DNA from: Desulfurococcales archaeon
GTDB taxonomy: Archaea; Thermoproteota; Thermoprotei_A; Sulfolobales; Ignicoccaceae
Reading direction: 5' to 3'
NCBI GenBank assembly: GCA_015521275.1
Contig: WAOJ01000094.1
Location: 1-5,280 of the forward strand
DNA length: 5,280 nt
Of this stretch, positions 1 to 5,280 are shown in pieces (the stretch's first letter is position 1; each line of letters starts with the position of its first letter). The notes under the pieces are model-generated. The model was not told where the DNA came from, ran no database searches, and worked only from the letters and a program-made list of their open reading frames with translations. The translations under genes and the position numbers were made by a program.

Positions 1-1160
1 GGCTGACCCACTATTATGTTTTCAGTAACTCCCCTCAAGTGGTCCACCTCTCCGGCGACCGCCGCATCGACTAGCTGTTTCACGGTGACCTCGAAGGCCG
101 CCCTAGCCAGCACGCTGGGCTTCGAGCCAGCTATTCCGTGCCTTCCAACTTGCCTTACCTCTCCGGTCCAAGTCATCGCGTCCGCCAATAGCATTATGTG
201 CCTCACGTCCACGTCGAGACCTTGGTTCTCCAAAACGTCCATCATTTCGTTTATTATAGCTTGCCTAGCGGCTTCTATGCCCAGCACCTCCTCTATCTCC
301 TTTATGTTGTCACTTATTGTCCTAGTGGAGTCAACCCCTTCAACCTTTAGGACTTCCTTCAAGTTCGAGCCGTCCGTAACTAATACGTACTCCTCTTCCC
401 TCTGCTGCACTATAACCCTCTTTATGTCCTTTATTCCCTTTATCTTTGCGTTCAATACCTTATCCCTTACCTTCTGGAGCTCCAAGGAGCTGGAGTAGGC
501 CTCCGGGTCCAGCTCGACTATTACAGTATACTCGTCCTCCGGGTCAGGCTTGGCAGTTCCCTTTATCCTGGCCTTGTTCAAGGCCTTAATTACGTCGTCC
601 CTCGTTACTCCCTTATCCTCCATCATGTCCGGGTCCAAGTGTATTATTATTGCCGGCGTGTACCAATCTATCTCAATGCTTTCCGCGACGTTCTCTACCT
701 TAGTCATCTCTATTTTCCTAGCTATTTCCAAAGCTTTCTCCTTGTCGTACTTGTACTCCTCTTCCAAGTATACGGTCATCGTAGGGGTGCTCGGGGTCTT
801 CCTAGCGTCAACTATCTCTATTAGCCTGGGCAAGCCTAGAGTTACGTTTAGCTCCTTCACACCCGCGTAGTGGAAGGTCCTCAGCGTCATTTGCGTTGAA
901 GGCTCTCCTATGCTCTGGGCAGCTACGGTACCTACCGCTTCTCCAGGCTCCACTTGGGCCCTTAGGTAATACCTAAAGCTCAAGTCTATTATCTTCTTCA
1001 ACTCCTCCTCGCTCACCTCTGGCTTTTTGTCCAAGAGCTTCTCTATCCCCTCTTTCAGCTCCTTTATGAAGGCTGGCTTGCACCTTATGTTGTACTCCTC
1101 GTAGAGCTTCCTCTCCCACTCGTCTATGAGCTTGTTAGCGAGCTCGAGCTTCTCGATCAT
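1..1160 (-). CDS. rpoA2: DNA-directed RNA polymerase subunit A'' (3' end cut by window edge)
   Basis: This is the C-terminal part of the archaeal RNA polymerase largest subunit, equal to the C-terminal third of bacterial beta-prime and Rpb1. About 386 codons are visible, starting [10 protein letters not shown]. The family is usually about 390-400 residues, so only a few residues are missing; the last visible ones are NIIVGQP. Residues 71-105 are the trigger loop region, including [17 protein letters not shown] and [14 protein letters not shown]97 aligns with the trigger-loop histidine that contacts the incoming NTP. Further motifs are [20 protein letters not shown] (about 107-126) and, near the C-terminus, [20 protein letters not shown]. 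The ATG at 1160 overlaps the TGA of rpoA1 (ATGA) and is preceded by AGGTGA, which fixes the start. It is co-transcribed with rpoA1. No intein or frameshift interrupts it. The identification is certain; only the C-terminal end is unseen. Confidence 0.98.
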   Translation of the reverse strand, partial: MIEKLELANKLIDEWERKLYEEYNIRCKPAFIKELKEGIEKLLDKKPEVSEEELKKIIDLSFRYYLRAQVEPGEAVGTVAAQSIGEPSTQMTLRTFHYAGVKELNVTLGLPRLIEIVDARKTPSTPTMTVYLEEEYKYDKEKALEIARKIEMTKVENVAESIEIDWYTPAIIIHLDPDMMEDKGVTRDDVIKALNKARIKGTAKPDPEDEYTVIVELDPEAYSSSLELQKVRDKVLNAKIKGIKDIKRVIVQQREEEYVLVTDGSNLKEVLKVEGVDSTRTISDNIKEIEEVLGIEAARQAIINEMMDVLENQGLDVDVRHIMLLADAMTWTGEVRQVGRHGIAGSKPSVLARAAFEVTVKQLVDAAVAGEVDHLRGVTENIIVGQ

Positions 1161-3826
1161 ATTCTCACCTTCGTGACCTTTTCTATTACGTGAGCCACGT
1201 CCACGGACTTGCCGTGGACGCTCTTCATGGGGTCTACGCCGTCATCGCCGTAGACGGTTTCATATAGGTAACCGTGGGTGTCCCTAACGGCTCCGTCGTA
1301 GTCTACCCTTAGGTCTTGGAGCGCGTTTATGAGCCTCCTCTGCATGTAACCGGACTGGCTGGTCCTCACTGCTGTGTCCATTAGACCTTCCCTTCCACCC
1401 GCGGCGTGGAAGAAGACCTCTGTGGGCGTTAGGCCCTCGTAGAAGGAGTGCTTCACGAAGCCCCTTGCGTCCGGACTGATGTCTCCCCACTCGAAGTGGG
1501 GCAAGGTCCTCTTGCGGTAACCTCTGTTTATCCTTTCTCCCCTAACGGACTGCTGGCCCAGCAGAGCGGCCATCTGGGTTAGGTTCAGTATGTTTCCTCT
1601 TGCTCCTGCCTTAGCCATTATTACGGCGTTGTTCAACGGGCTTAGGTACTTGGCAGCTATCTCTCCGGCCTTGTCCCTCGCCTTGGCCAGTACGTCCATT
1701 ATCAACAGCTCCAAGGTCTCCTCTAAGGTCCTTCCCGGCAAGGGCTCCAGCAAGCCGTTCTTGTACTCCTCTATTAGCTTCTCAACCTCCTCGTAAGCCT
1801 CTTTCAACACTTCCTCTATCTCCTTCTTCGCCTCCGGAGGTAGCCTCACGTCGTCGTACCTAGTGGTGAAGCCCCTCTTCTCTATGTATCTCAAGAACAT
1901 CTTGAAGGCCTTGTCGTATATCTCCCTTGCCTTGGATGGTCCGTACTCGTAGGTCAACCAGTGCATCAAGCTCTTGGGCTGCTCGTGACCTATGGACTTC
2001 TTGTCCAGCACTCCCTCTACAAGCTCTCCGTCCCTCACCACGACGAAGGAGTCGTAGAAGCAGTACTCGTCCTCACACTTCAGCTCTCCCGTGCTTATGT
2101 TCGCCCTGCCAGAGTAGTTGAAGTCCTTGGGCAGGAAGACGGAGAATATTTGCTTTCCGGTCCAAGCCACCTTGGGGCTCAAGATCGCTGGCTCCGGCAA
2201 CTCTCCCTCATAGCCAGTGGCTCCTAGGAGTTCTTGTACGTCCTCCTTGCTTAAGAGAGTGGCTACAGTAGTCAAGAGGTAAGCTCCGGAGATGTAGTCT
2301 TGCAAGCCTCCTATTATGGGCCCTCCGTACCTCGGGCTCAGTATGTGCTTCTCCACCAGCATCAGCTCTAAGGCTTCCGCCCTAGCCTCCTCCGTCTGAG
2401 GAACGTGCAAGTTCATCTCGTCTCCGTCGAAGTCCGCGTTGTAGGGGGGACATACCAAGGGACAAAGCCTGAATGTCCTGCCCGGTAGGACCTTTACCAA
2501 GTGGGCCATTATGCTCATCCTGTGCAGCGAGGGCTGACGGTTGAAGAGGACCACGTCGCCGTCCCTCAAGTGCCTCTCGACAGTCCAGCCGGGCTGGAGG
2601 CTGTCCGCTATGATCTTCCTGTCCTTGGCGAACCTGAGGTCTATCTTCCTACCGTCGGCCGTTATTACGTAGTTGGCTCCGGGCCACTTTTCCGGGCCGT
2701 TCAAGATGAGCTGCCTCATCTCCTCTATGTTCCAAGGGGTGACCTTGACTGGGACCGTTAAGGTCTTGGCGACCTCTATCGGTACGCCGACTTCGTTTAT
2801 GGATATGTTGGGGTCGGGACTTATGACCGTCCTAGCCGAGAAGTCAACCCTCTTTCCGGATAGGTTAGAACGGAACCTTCCCTCCTTGCCCTTAAGCCTC
2901 TGGGCTAAGGTCCTAAGGGGCTTCCCGGACCTGTGCTTAGCTTGAGGTATTCCGGGGACCTCGTTGTCGAAGAAGGTGGTGACGTGGTATTGCAACAAGT
3001 CCCACAGGCTCTCTATCATTGCCTCGGAGGCGCCGCTGGCTATGTTCTCCTTGAGCTTTAGGTTTGTCCTCACTATGTCTGCTAGCTTGTGGGTCAAGTC
3101 GTCTTCCGACCTCAAGCCGTTTTCTAGCACTATGGAGGGCCTCACCGTTATTGGGGGAACGGGTAAGACGGTTAGGACTGCCCACTCCGGTCTAGCCTCC
3201 TTGGGGTCGAAGCCCAAGAGCTCTGCGTGGTGATCCGGTATGTTCTCTAGTCTAGACCTCACGTCCACCGGTGTTAATTGCTGTAGCTTGCCTTCCCTCT
3301 CCTCGACAAAGGAGTAGGGCTTCTCCAACCTTATCTTATATTGCTTCGCGCCGCAGTAGGGGCACTCCTCCGCCTTAGCCGCCTTCTTCCTAGCGTAGTT
3401 CACAACCCTCTTAGCCAAGAACGGATACTTCTCCTCGAGCTTCCTCTTGAGGGTTAAGAGCCTCTTTATCTCTCCCTCGGGGAGCTTTACCCTCCCACAC
3501 TTCCAACAAGTGGCCCTTAGAGCGTCGTAGATGTGAGGTACAAACTCATAATGTATTACTGGCTTTGCCAGCTCTATGTAGCCGAAGTGACCCGGACAGC
3601 CTTGGAGGGTGTTCCCACAAGTGGGGCACCTCTGACCCGGGCTGGTGACTCCCATCCTCGGGTCCATTATTCCTCCTTCCACTGGTAAGCCCGCTTCGTC
3701 GTACGCTTGGTCTGTAACTATGGCTACTACGGCCATCTTCCTTATCTCTTCTGGAGATAATATTCCGAACTTTATCTCCTTGATTATCTTATCGGCTCGG
3801 GGCGTAAGCCTAAACCTCGAGGCCAT
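1157..3826 (-). CDS. rpoA1: DNA-directed RNA polymerase subunit A'
   Basis: This 889-residue protein is the N-terminal two thirds of the largest RNA polymerase subunit, close to the usual crenarchaeal length of about 880. In order: clamp zinc site C67/C70/C77/H80 (CPTCG, then CPGHFG); second zinc site C107/C110 with C155/C158; lid, rudder and switch region around 313-339 ([20 protein letters not shown]); and the catalytic loop [10 protein letters not shown] at 463-472. Its aspartates D465, D467 and D469 bind the active-site Mg. The funnel segment GNILNLTQM is at 744-752, and the bridge helix is at about 803-838 near the C-terminus ([19 protein letters not shown]). The start [10 protein letters not shown] matches the family N-terminus; no Shine-Dalgarno is visible, which suggests a short-leader or leaderless first gene. 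The stop overlaps the rpoA2 start. All key residues are present. Unusually, no rpoB lies upstream: the neighbour is a divergent toxin-antitoxin pair. Confidence 0.99.
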   Translation of the reverse strand: MASRFRLTPRADKIIKEIKFGILSPEEIRKMAVVAIVTDQAYDEAGLPVEGGIMDPRMGVTSPGQRCPTCGNTLQGCPGHFGYIELAKPVIHYEFVPHIYDALRATCWKCGRVKLPEGEIKRLLTLKRKLEEKYPFLAKRVVNYARKKAAKAEECPYCGAKQYKIRLEKPYSFVEEREGKLQQLTPVDVRSRLENIPDHHAELLGFDPKEARPEWAVLTVLPVPPITVRPSIVLENGLRSEDDLTHKLADIVRTNLKLKENIASGASEAMIESLWDLLQYHVTTFFDNEVPGIPQAKHRSGKPLRTLAQRLKGKEGRFRSNLSGKRVDFSARTVISPDPNISINEVGVPIEVAKTLTVPVKVTPWNIEEMRQLILNGPEKWPGANYVITADGRKIDLRFAKDRKIIADSLQPGWTVERHLRDGDVVLFNRQPSLHRMSIMAHLVKVLPGRTFRLCPLVCPPYNADFDGDEMNLHVPQTEEARAEALELMLVEKHILSPRYGGPIIGGLQDYISGAYLLTTVATLLSKEDVQELLGATGYEGELPEPAILSPKVAWTGKQIFSVFLPKDFNYSGRANISTGELKCEDEYCFYDSFVVVRDGELVEGVLDKKSIGHEQPKSLMHWLTYEYGPSKAREIYDKAFKMFLRYIEKRGFTTRYDDVRLPPEAKKEIEEVLKEAYEEVEKLIEEYKNGLLEPLPGRTLEETLELLIMDVLAKARDKAGEIAAKYLSPLNNAVIMAKAGARGNILNLTQMAALLGQQSVRGERINRGYRKRTLPHFEWGDISPDARGFVKHSFYEGLTPTEVFFHAAGGREGLMDTAVRTSQSGYMQRRLINALQDLRVDYDGAVRDTHGYLYETVYGDDGVDPMKSVHGKSVDVAHVIEKVTKVRI
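1165..1170 (-). promoter_or_regulatory. Shine-Dalgarno site of rpoA2 inside rpoA1
   Basis: The sequence AGGTGA, then GAAT, precedes the rpoA2 ATG. It lies in the last codons of rpoA1 and complements the archaeal 16S anti-Shine-Dalgarno. Together with the ATGA stop/start overlap, it supports coupled translation of A' and A'' in equal amounts (inference). Confidence 0.8.
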
Positions 3827-3860
3827 AGTTTCGTGTCCGAGTGAAGGCTGAGGCGGAGGT

Positions 3861-3870
3861 TAATAATAAG
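3861..3870 (-). promoter_or_regulatory. candidate TATA element for rpoA1-rpoA2
   Basis: Read on the minus strand, CTTATTATTA follows CGCCAAA, a possible BRE. An archaeal start site about 25 bases downstream of the box would fall near 3840, giving a leader of roughly 14 bases before the rpoA1 ATG. This fits the absence of a Shine-Dalgarno. The match to the TTTAWA consensus is imperfect. A second A/T-rich box, ATATATTATA at 3898-3889, is an alternative with a leader of about 40 bases. Confidence 0.45.
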
Positions 3871-3909
3871 TTTGGCGCAAAGAGACCCTATAATATATGG
3901 GCTTGATCG

Positions 3910-3917
3910 TATTTAAG
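3910..3917 (+). promoter_or_regulatory. candidate TATA box for vapB-vapC
   Basis: TATTTAAG contains TTTAAG, a good archaeal TATA-like core. The expected start site is about 3938-3940, leaving a leader of about 50 bases to the preferred antitoxin start at 3990. The same TTTAAG core appears before the flavoprotein gene at 4598-4603. The A/T-rich TATAATATAT at 3889-3898 is an alternative box; it would place the start near 3919 and better suit a GTG start at 3933. Confidence 0.45.
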
Positions 3918-3923
3918 TAAAGC

Positions 3924-3939
3924 GGTTTACGTGTGAACC
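3924..3939. promoter_or_regulatory. imperfect palindrome, candidate operator site 1
   Basis: GGTTTAC-GT-GTGAACC is an inverted repeat with 6 of 7 arm positions paired. It sits just downstream of the TATTTAAG box and overlaps the expected vapB transcription start, where a repressor would block initiation. It contains TACGTGTG (3928-3935), which recurs inverted in the second palindrome at 3969-3976. VapBC complexes commonly bind palindromes in their own promoters, so autoregulation is the natural reading, but it is inferred. Confidence 0.4.
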
Positions 3940-3963
3940 TCACTCTAAGGCTCATAAGCCCTA

Positions 3964-3979
3964 GTATACACACGTATAC
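3964..3979. promoter_or_regulatory. GTATAC-ACAC-GTATAC palindrome, candidate operator site 2
   Basis: Two self-complementary GTATAC hexamers are separated by 4 bases, so their centres are 10 bases apart, about one helical turn. That spacing suits a pair of ribbon-helix-helix dimers. The site ends 10 bases before the preferred vapB start and carries CACACGTA, the inverse of the core of site 1. If vapB instead began at the GTG at 3933, the site would lie inside the coding region. Confidence 0.4.
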
Positions 3980-3989
3980 GGGAAACTCG

Positions 3990-4214
3990 TTGGGAGCAGT
4001 CCTCTCTATAAGGATAAGGAGCGATCTGAAGGAGAAAATGAAGAAGTATAAGATAGATTGGAGGAAGGAGATAGAGCAGTTCATAGAGAATAGGATAAAG
4101 GAGCTGGAAGCCGAGGAGAAAAAGGAAAGGATAGAGACGCTTTTGGAAAGTGTGGAGGAAAAGGAGAGGGGCTTCGCCTCCTCGGTGATAAGGCTTGAGA
4201 GGGACTCTCTTTGA
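3990..4214 (+). CDS. vapB: VapB-type ribbon-helix-helix antitoxin
   Basis: This is the antitoxin of a type II toxin-antitoxin pair. It should bind and neutralise the PIN ribonuclease encoded next to it and bind promoter DNA as a dimer. From a TTG at 3990 it has 74 residues beginning MGAVLSIRIRSDLKEKMKKY. A short beta strand (about 4-9, VLSIRI) is followed by helix 1 (11-21) and a long charged helix from about residue 23, the CopG/VapB ribbon-helix-helix pattern. The Lys/Glu-rich C-terminal part (about 40-74) would be the toxin-binding arm. The frame stays open to a GTG at 3933, which gives 93 residues. I prefer 3990 because antitoxins of this family begin right at the strand and the palindrome at 3964-3979 then stays non-coding. 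Neither start has a strong Shine-Dalgarno. The last 20 bases overlap the toxin gene. Family call firm, start uncertain. Confidence 0.8.
   Translation: MGAVLSIRIRSDLKEKMKKYKIDWRKEIEQFIENRIKELEAEEKKERIETLLESVEEKERGFASSVIRLERDSL
4184..4188 (+). promoter_or_regulatory. Shine-Dalgarno site that decides the vapC TTG start
   Basis: GGTGA lies 6 bases before the TTG at 4195, inside the vapB coding sequence. The same GGTGA motif precedes rpoA2 and the flavoprotein gene. This supports TTG as the real toxin start, since no ATG or GTG lies ahead of the essential first aspartate in a sensible position. Confidence 0.65.
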
Positions 4215-4596
4215 CGCTTCCGCCTTGGCTGCGATAGCGTTAAAGGAAGAAGGATGGAAGAAGCTCCTTAACTTACTCCCTTCAAAGACCTTGGACTTAG
4301 CGTTTATAGAGAGCTATAACGTGGTGTGGAAGCATTCTAAGGTCCTAAGCGATCTGAACGAAAGGGAAGAAGCAATTGCATTAAAGGTCTTGGACGAGCT
4401 TGAAAGTTTGACGACCCAGTTACAAGCTAAGGAGTACTTGAAAAAGGCTTATGAAATAGCCAAGGCCTTTAGAATAACCATTTATGATTCCTTATACATA
4501 GCGGCTTGCGATGAGGAGGACTTGAAGCTAGTAACTAGGGACTCGAAGCAAGCCAAGGTCGCTGAGGAACTCGGGGTCGAGGTAATACTCATATAA
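4195..4596 (+). CDS. vapC: VapC-type PIN-domain ribonuclease toxin
   Basis: This 133-residue protein is a single PIN domain, the Mg-dependent endoribonuclease toxin of VapBC pairs; family members cut RNA such as tRNA, and the target here is unknown. The four acidic active-site positions are all visible: D7 in LFDASAL, E39 in AFIESYNVVWK, D98 in YDSLYIA and D116 in LVTRD. It should therefore be catalytically competent. Length and the C-terminal strand EVILI are typical. The gene starts at TTG with GGTGA 6 bases upstream and overlaps vapB by 20 bases, so the two are translationally coupled. The vapB TGA stop is nested across the vapC codons for F6 and D7. By hand count, G+C over 4201-4560 is about 45 percent, against 53-65 percent in sampled rpoA1 lines, consistent with acquired DNA or relaxed constraint. 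The family assignment is secure. Confidence 0.93.
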   Translation: MRGTLFDASALAAIALKEEGWKKLLNLLPSKTLDLAFIESYNVVWKHSKVLSDLNEREEAIALKVLDELESLTTQLQAKEYLKKAYEIAKAFRITIYDSLYIAACDEEDLKLVTRDSKQAKVAEELGVEVILI

Positions 4597-4597
4597 C

Positions 4598-4603
4598 TTT
4601 AAG
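4598..4603 (+). promoter_or_regulatory. candidate TATA core for the flavoprotein gene
   Basis: TTTAAG directly follows the vapC stop and matches the core proposed upstream of vapB. It predicts a start site near 4625 and a leader of about 38 bases containing the GGTGA ribosome binding site. CTTAAG at 4613-4618 is a weaker alternative. The gene could also be read through from vapBC, since no T-rich terminator is evident between them. Confidence 0.35.
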
Positions 4604-4652
4604 GAGCATTGGCTTAAGGCAAACCTAAAACACCCTTCTACAAAACCCTTTC

Positions 4653-4657
4653 GGTGA
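4653..4657 (+). promoter_or_regulatory. Shine-Dalgarno site of the thioredoxin-reductase-like gene
   Basis: GGTGA lies 6 bases ahead of the ATG at 4664, the same motif and spacing as for vapC. An in-frame TGA at 4661-4663 immediately precedes that ATG, so the protein cannot start further upstream. A second in-frame ATG at 4676 has TGAGG before it and would shorten the protein by 4 residues. Confidence 0.65.
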
Positions 4658-4663
4658 AAGTGA

Positions 4664-5280
4664 ATGAGGCTCGCGATGCCAAGGAAGAAGGCGAAGAAGG
4701 AGGAGGTCTACGACGTACTGATAATAGGGGCTGGTCCAGCCGGCCTAGCAGCCGCGCTTTACGCCGCTAGGTTAGGAATGAAAACCTTGGTCTTGGAGAA
4801 GGCATTGGGTCCGGGAGGTAGAATAGCTAACGCGCCATTGGTAGAGGACTACCCCGGTATAGAGAGGATAAAGGGAGACGAACTCGCCCAGAAGTTCTAC
4901 AAACACGCGACCAAGTTCGGTGCAGAAGTGATCTTCCAAGAGGAGGTAGCAGACGTTGACTTCTCTGGGGATGTGAAGAAGGTCGTGAGCAGGAGGGGTA
5001 ACGAGTACAAGGGCTATTCGGTAATAATTGCAACTGGACTATCGACCAAGGGCTTGGGAATTAAGGGCGAGAAGGAGTACTTCGGCAAGGGAGTCAGCTA
5101 CTGCGTAGTGTGTGACGCGCCCTTCTTCAAGGGCCAGCCCATGGTCTTGGTTGGCTACGACGACCACGCTATGGAGGAGGCCGTCTACATGACATCTTTG
5201 GCAAGCAAGGTATACATAATAACACAAGGCAATAAGATAGAGGCCTCCGAATCGTTCATGAGCGTCTTGAGGAACAACCC
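4664..5280 (+). CDS. trxB: thioredoxin reductase-like FAD disulfide oxidoreductase (3' end cut by window edge)
   Basis: The first 205 full codons are visible of a family usually about 310-340 residues long. After a Lys-rich start (MRLAMPRKKAKKEE), residues 18-27 form the FAD dinucleotide-binding motif VLIIGAGPAG. GPGGRIANAPLVEDYPG (49-65) is the typical low-molecular-weight thioredoxin reductase segment, IIATG (121-125) is the second FAD motif, and C147-VV-C150-D is the redox-active CxxC. These steps pass electrons from FAD to thioredoxin or a glutaredoxin-like protein in the cytoplasm. In the second nucleotide-binding domain the expected GGGxxA is replaced by GYDDHA (164-169), and the HRRxxxR segment by TQGNKIE (187-193). 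NADPH use is therefore doubtful. Nearby residues AMEEAVYM and ASKVYII still align with the family, so this is not a frameshift. The gene follows vapC by 67 bases on the same strand. The family is certain; substrate and electron donor are not. Confidence 0.9.
   Translation, partial: MRLAMPRKKAKKEEVYDVLIIGAGPAGLAAALYAARLGMKTLVLEKALGPGGRIANAPLVEDYPGIERIKGDELAQKFYKHATKFGAEVIFQEEVADVDFSGDVKKVVSRRGNEYKGYSVIIATGLSTKGLGIKGEKEYFGKGVSYCVVCDAPFFKGQPMVLVGYDDHAMEEAVYMTSLASKVYIITQGNKIEASESFMSVLRNN

Noticed and set aside
16..870. Plus-strand open frames of 160 and 106 codons across rpoA2
   Set aside because: They lie opposite the unmistakable A'' reading frame and have the Ser/Thr/Phe/Leu-rich composition of antisense shadow frames.
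2400..2450. Possible intein at the polymerase catalytic loop, a known insertion hotspot class
   Set aside because: [10 protein letters not shown] and its flanks are continuous, and the A' length of 889 is normal. The A'' trigger loop is also uninterrupted.
1590..3233. Several plus- and minus-strand open frames of 60-90 codons inside rpoA1
   Set aside because: All lie within the conserved A' coding sequence in other frames, lack family motifs and have no promoter or ribosome binding context of their own.
3860..4084. Minus-strand open frame of 74 codons with a hydrophobic N-terminus, antisense to vapB
   Set aside because: It mirrors the Lys/Glu-rich antitoxin codons, which read as Leu/Phe/Ser in antisense. 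It crosses the proposed rpoA1 promoter region, and shows no ribosome binding site or recognisable family.
4827..5227. Two minus-strand open frames opposite the flavoprotein gene
   Set aside because: The plus strand carries clear FAD and CxxC motifs throughout; the minus-strand products show no recognisable features.
5150..5245. Frameshift or sequencing error as the cause of the missing NADPH motifs
   Set aside because: The same frame aligns with the family before, between and after the altered motifs (AMEEAVYM, ASKVYII), so substitution is the simpler explanation.
1..5280. CRISPR array, tRNA or rRNA genes, insertion sequence ends
   Set aside because: I saw no regularly spaced repeats, no tRNA-like cloverleaf in the short intergenic gaps, no rRNA sequence and no transposase or terminal inverted repeats.

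Overview
The window comes from an archaeon, most likely a hyperthermophilic crenarchaeon. It encodes a split archaeal RNA polymerase largest subunit (A' and A''). Arginine is mostly AGG/AGA and isoleucine often ATA, proteins are rich in Lys/Glu, and ribosome binding sites are of the GGTGA type. The flavour resembles Desulfurococcales such as Ignicoccus, but the genus is a guess from protein style, not a search.

Layout. Positions 1-1160 (minus strand) hold rpoA2 (A''), which runs off the left edge only shortly before its expected C-terminus. Positions 1157-3826 (minus strand) hold the complete rpoA1 (A'), joined to rpoA2 by a 4-base ATGA overlap. Positions 3827-3989 are a divergent regulatory region with a candidate TATA element for each direction and two related palindromic sites. 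Positions 3990-4214 (plus) encode a short ribbon-helix-helix antitoxin (VapB type), and 4195-4596 (plus) its overlapping PIN-domain toxin (VapC type). From 4664 to the right edge (plus) is the N-terminal half of a thioredoxin-reductase-like flavoprotein.

How the parts relate. A' and A'' together make the catalytic core of RNA polymerase: A' has the Mg-binding aspartates and bridge helix, A'' the trigger loop. In many Crenarchaeota rpoB lies directly upstream of rpoA1. Here that place is taken by a divergent, lower-GC toxin-antitoxin pair, so rpoA1 appears to have its own promoter. The toxin-antitoxin pair carries an inverted 13-bp motif in its leader that is a good candidate for an autoregulatory operator. 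The flavoprotein keeps the FAD and CxxC motifs but has lost both canonical NADPH-binding motifs in the visible part. It may therefore belong to the pyridine-nucleotide-independent branch of the thioredoxin reductase family.

I see no tRNA, rRNA, CRISPR array, insertion sequence or intein. The most interesting points are the missing NADPH motifs in the reductase, the paired inverted sites upstream of vapB, and the break in the rpoB-rpoA1 linkage.
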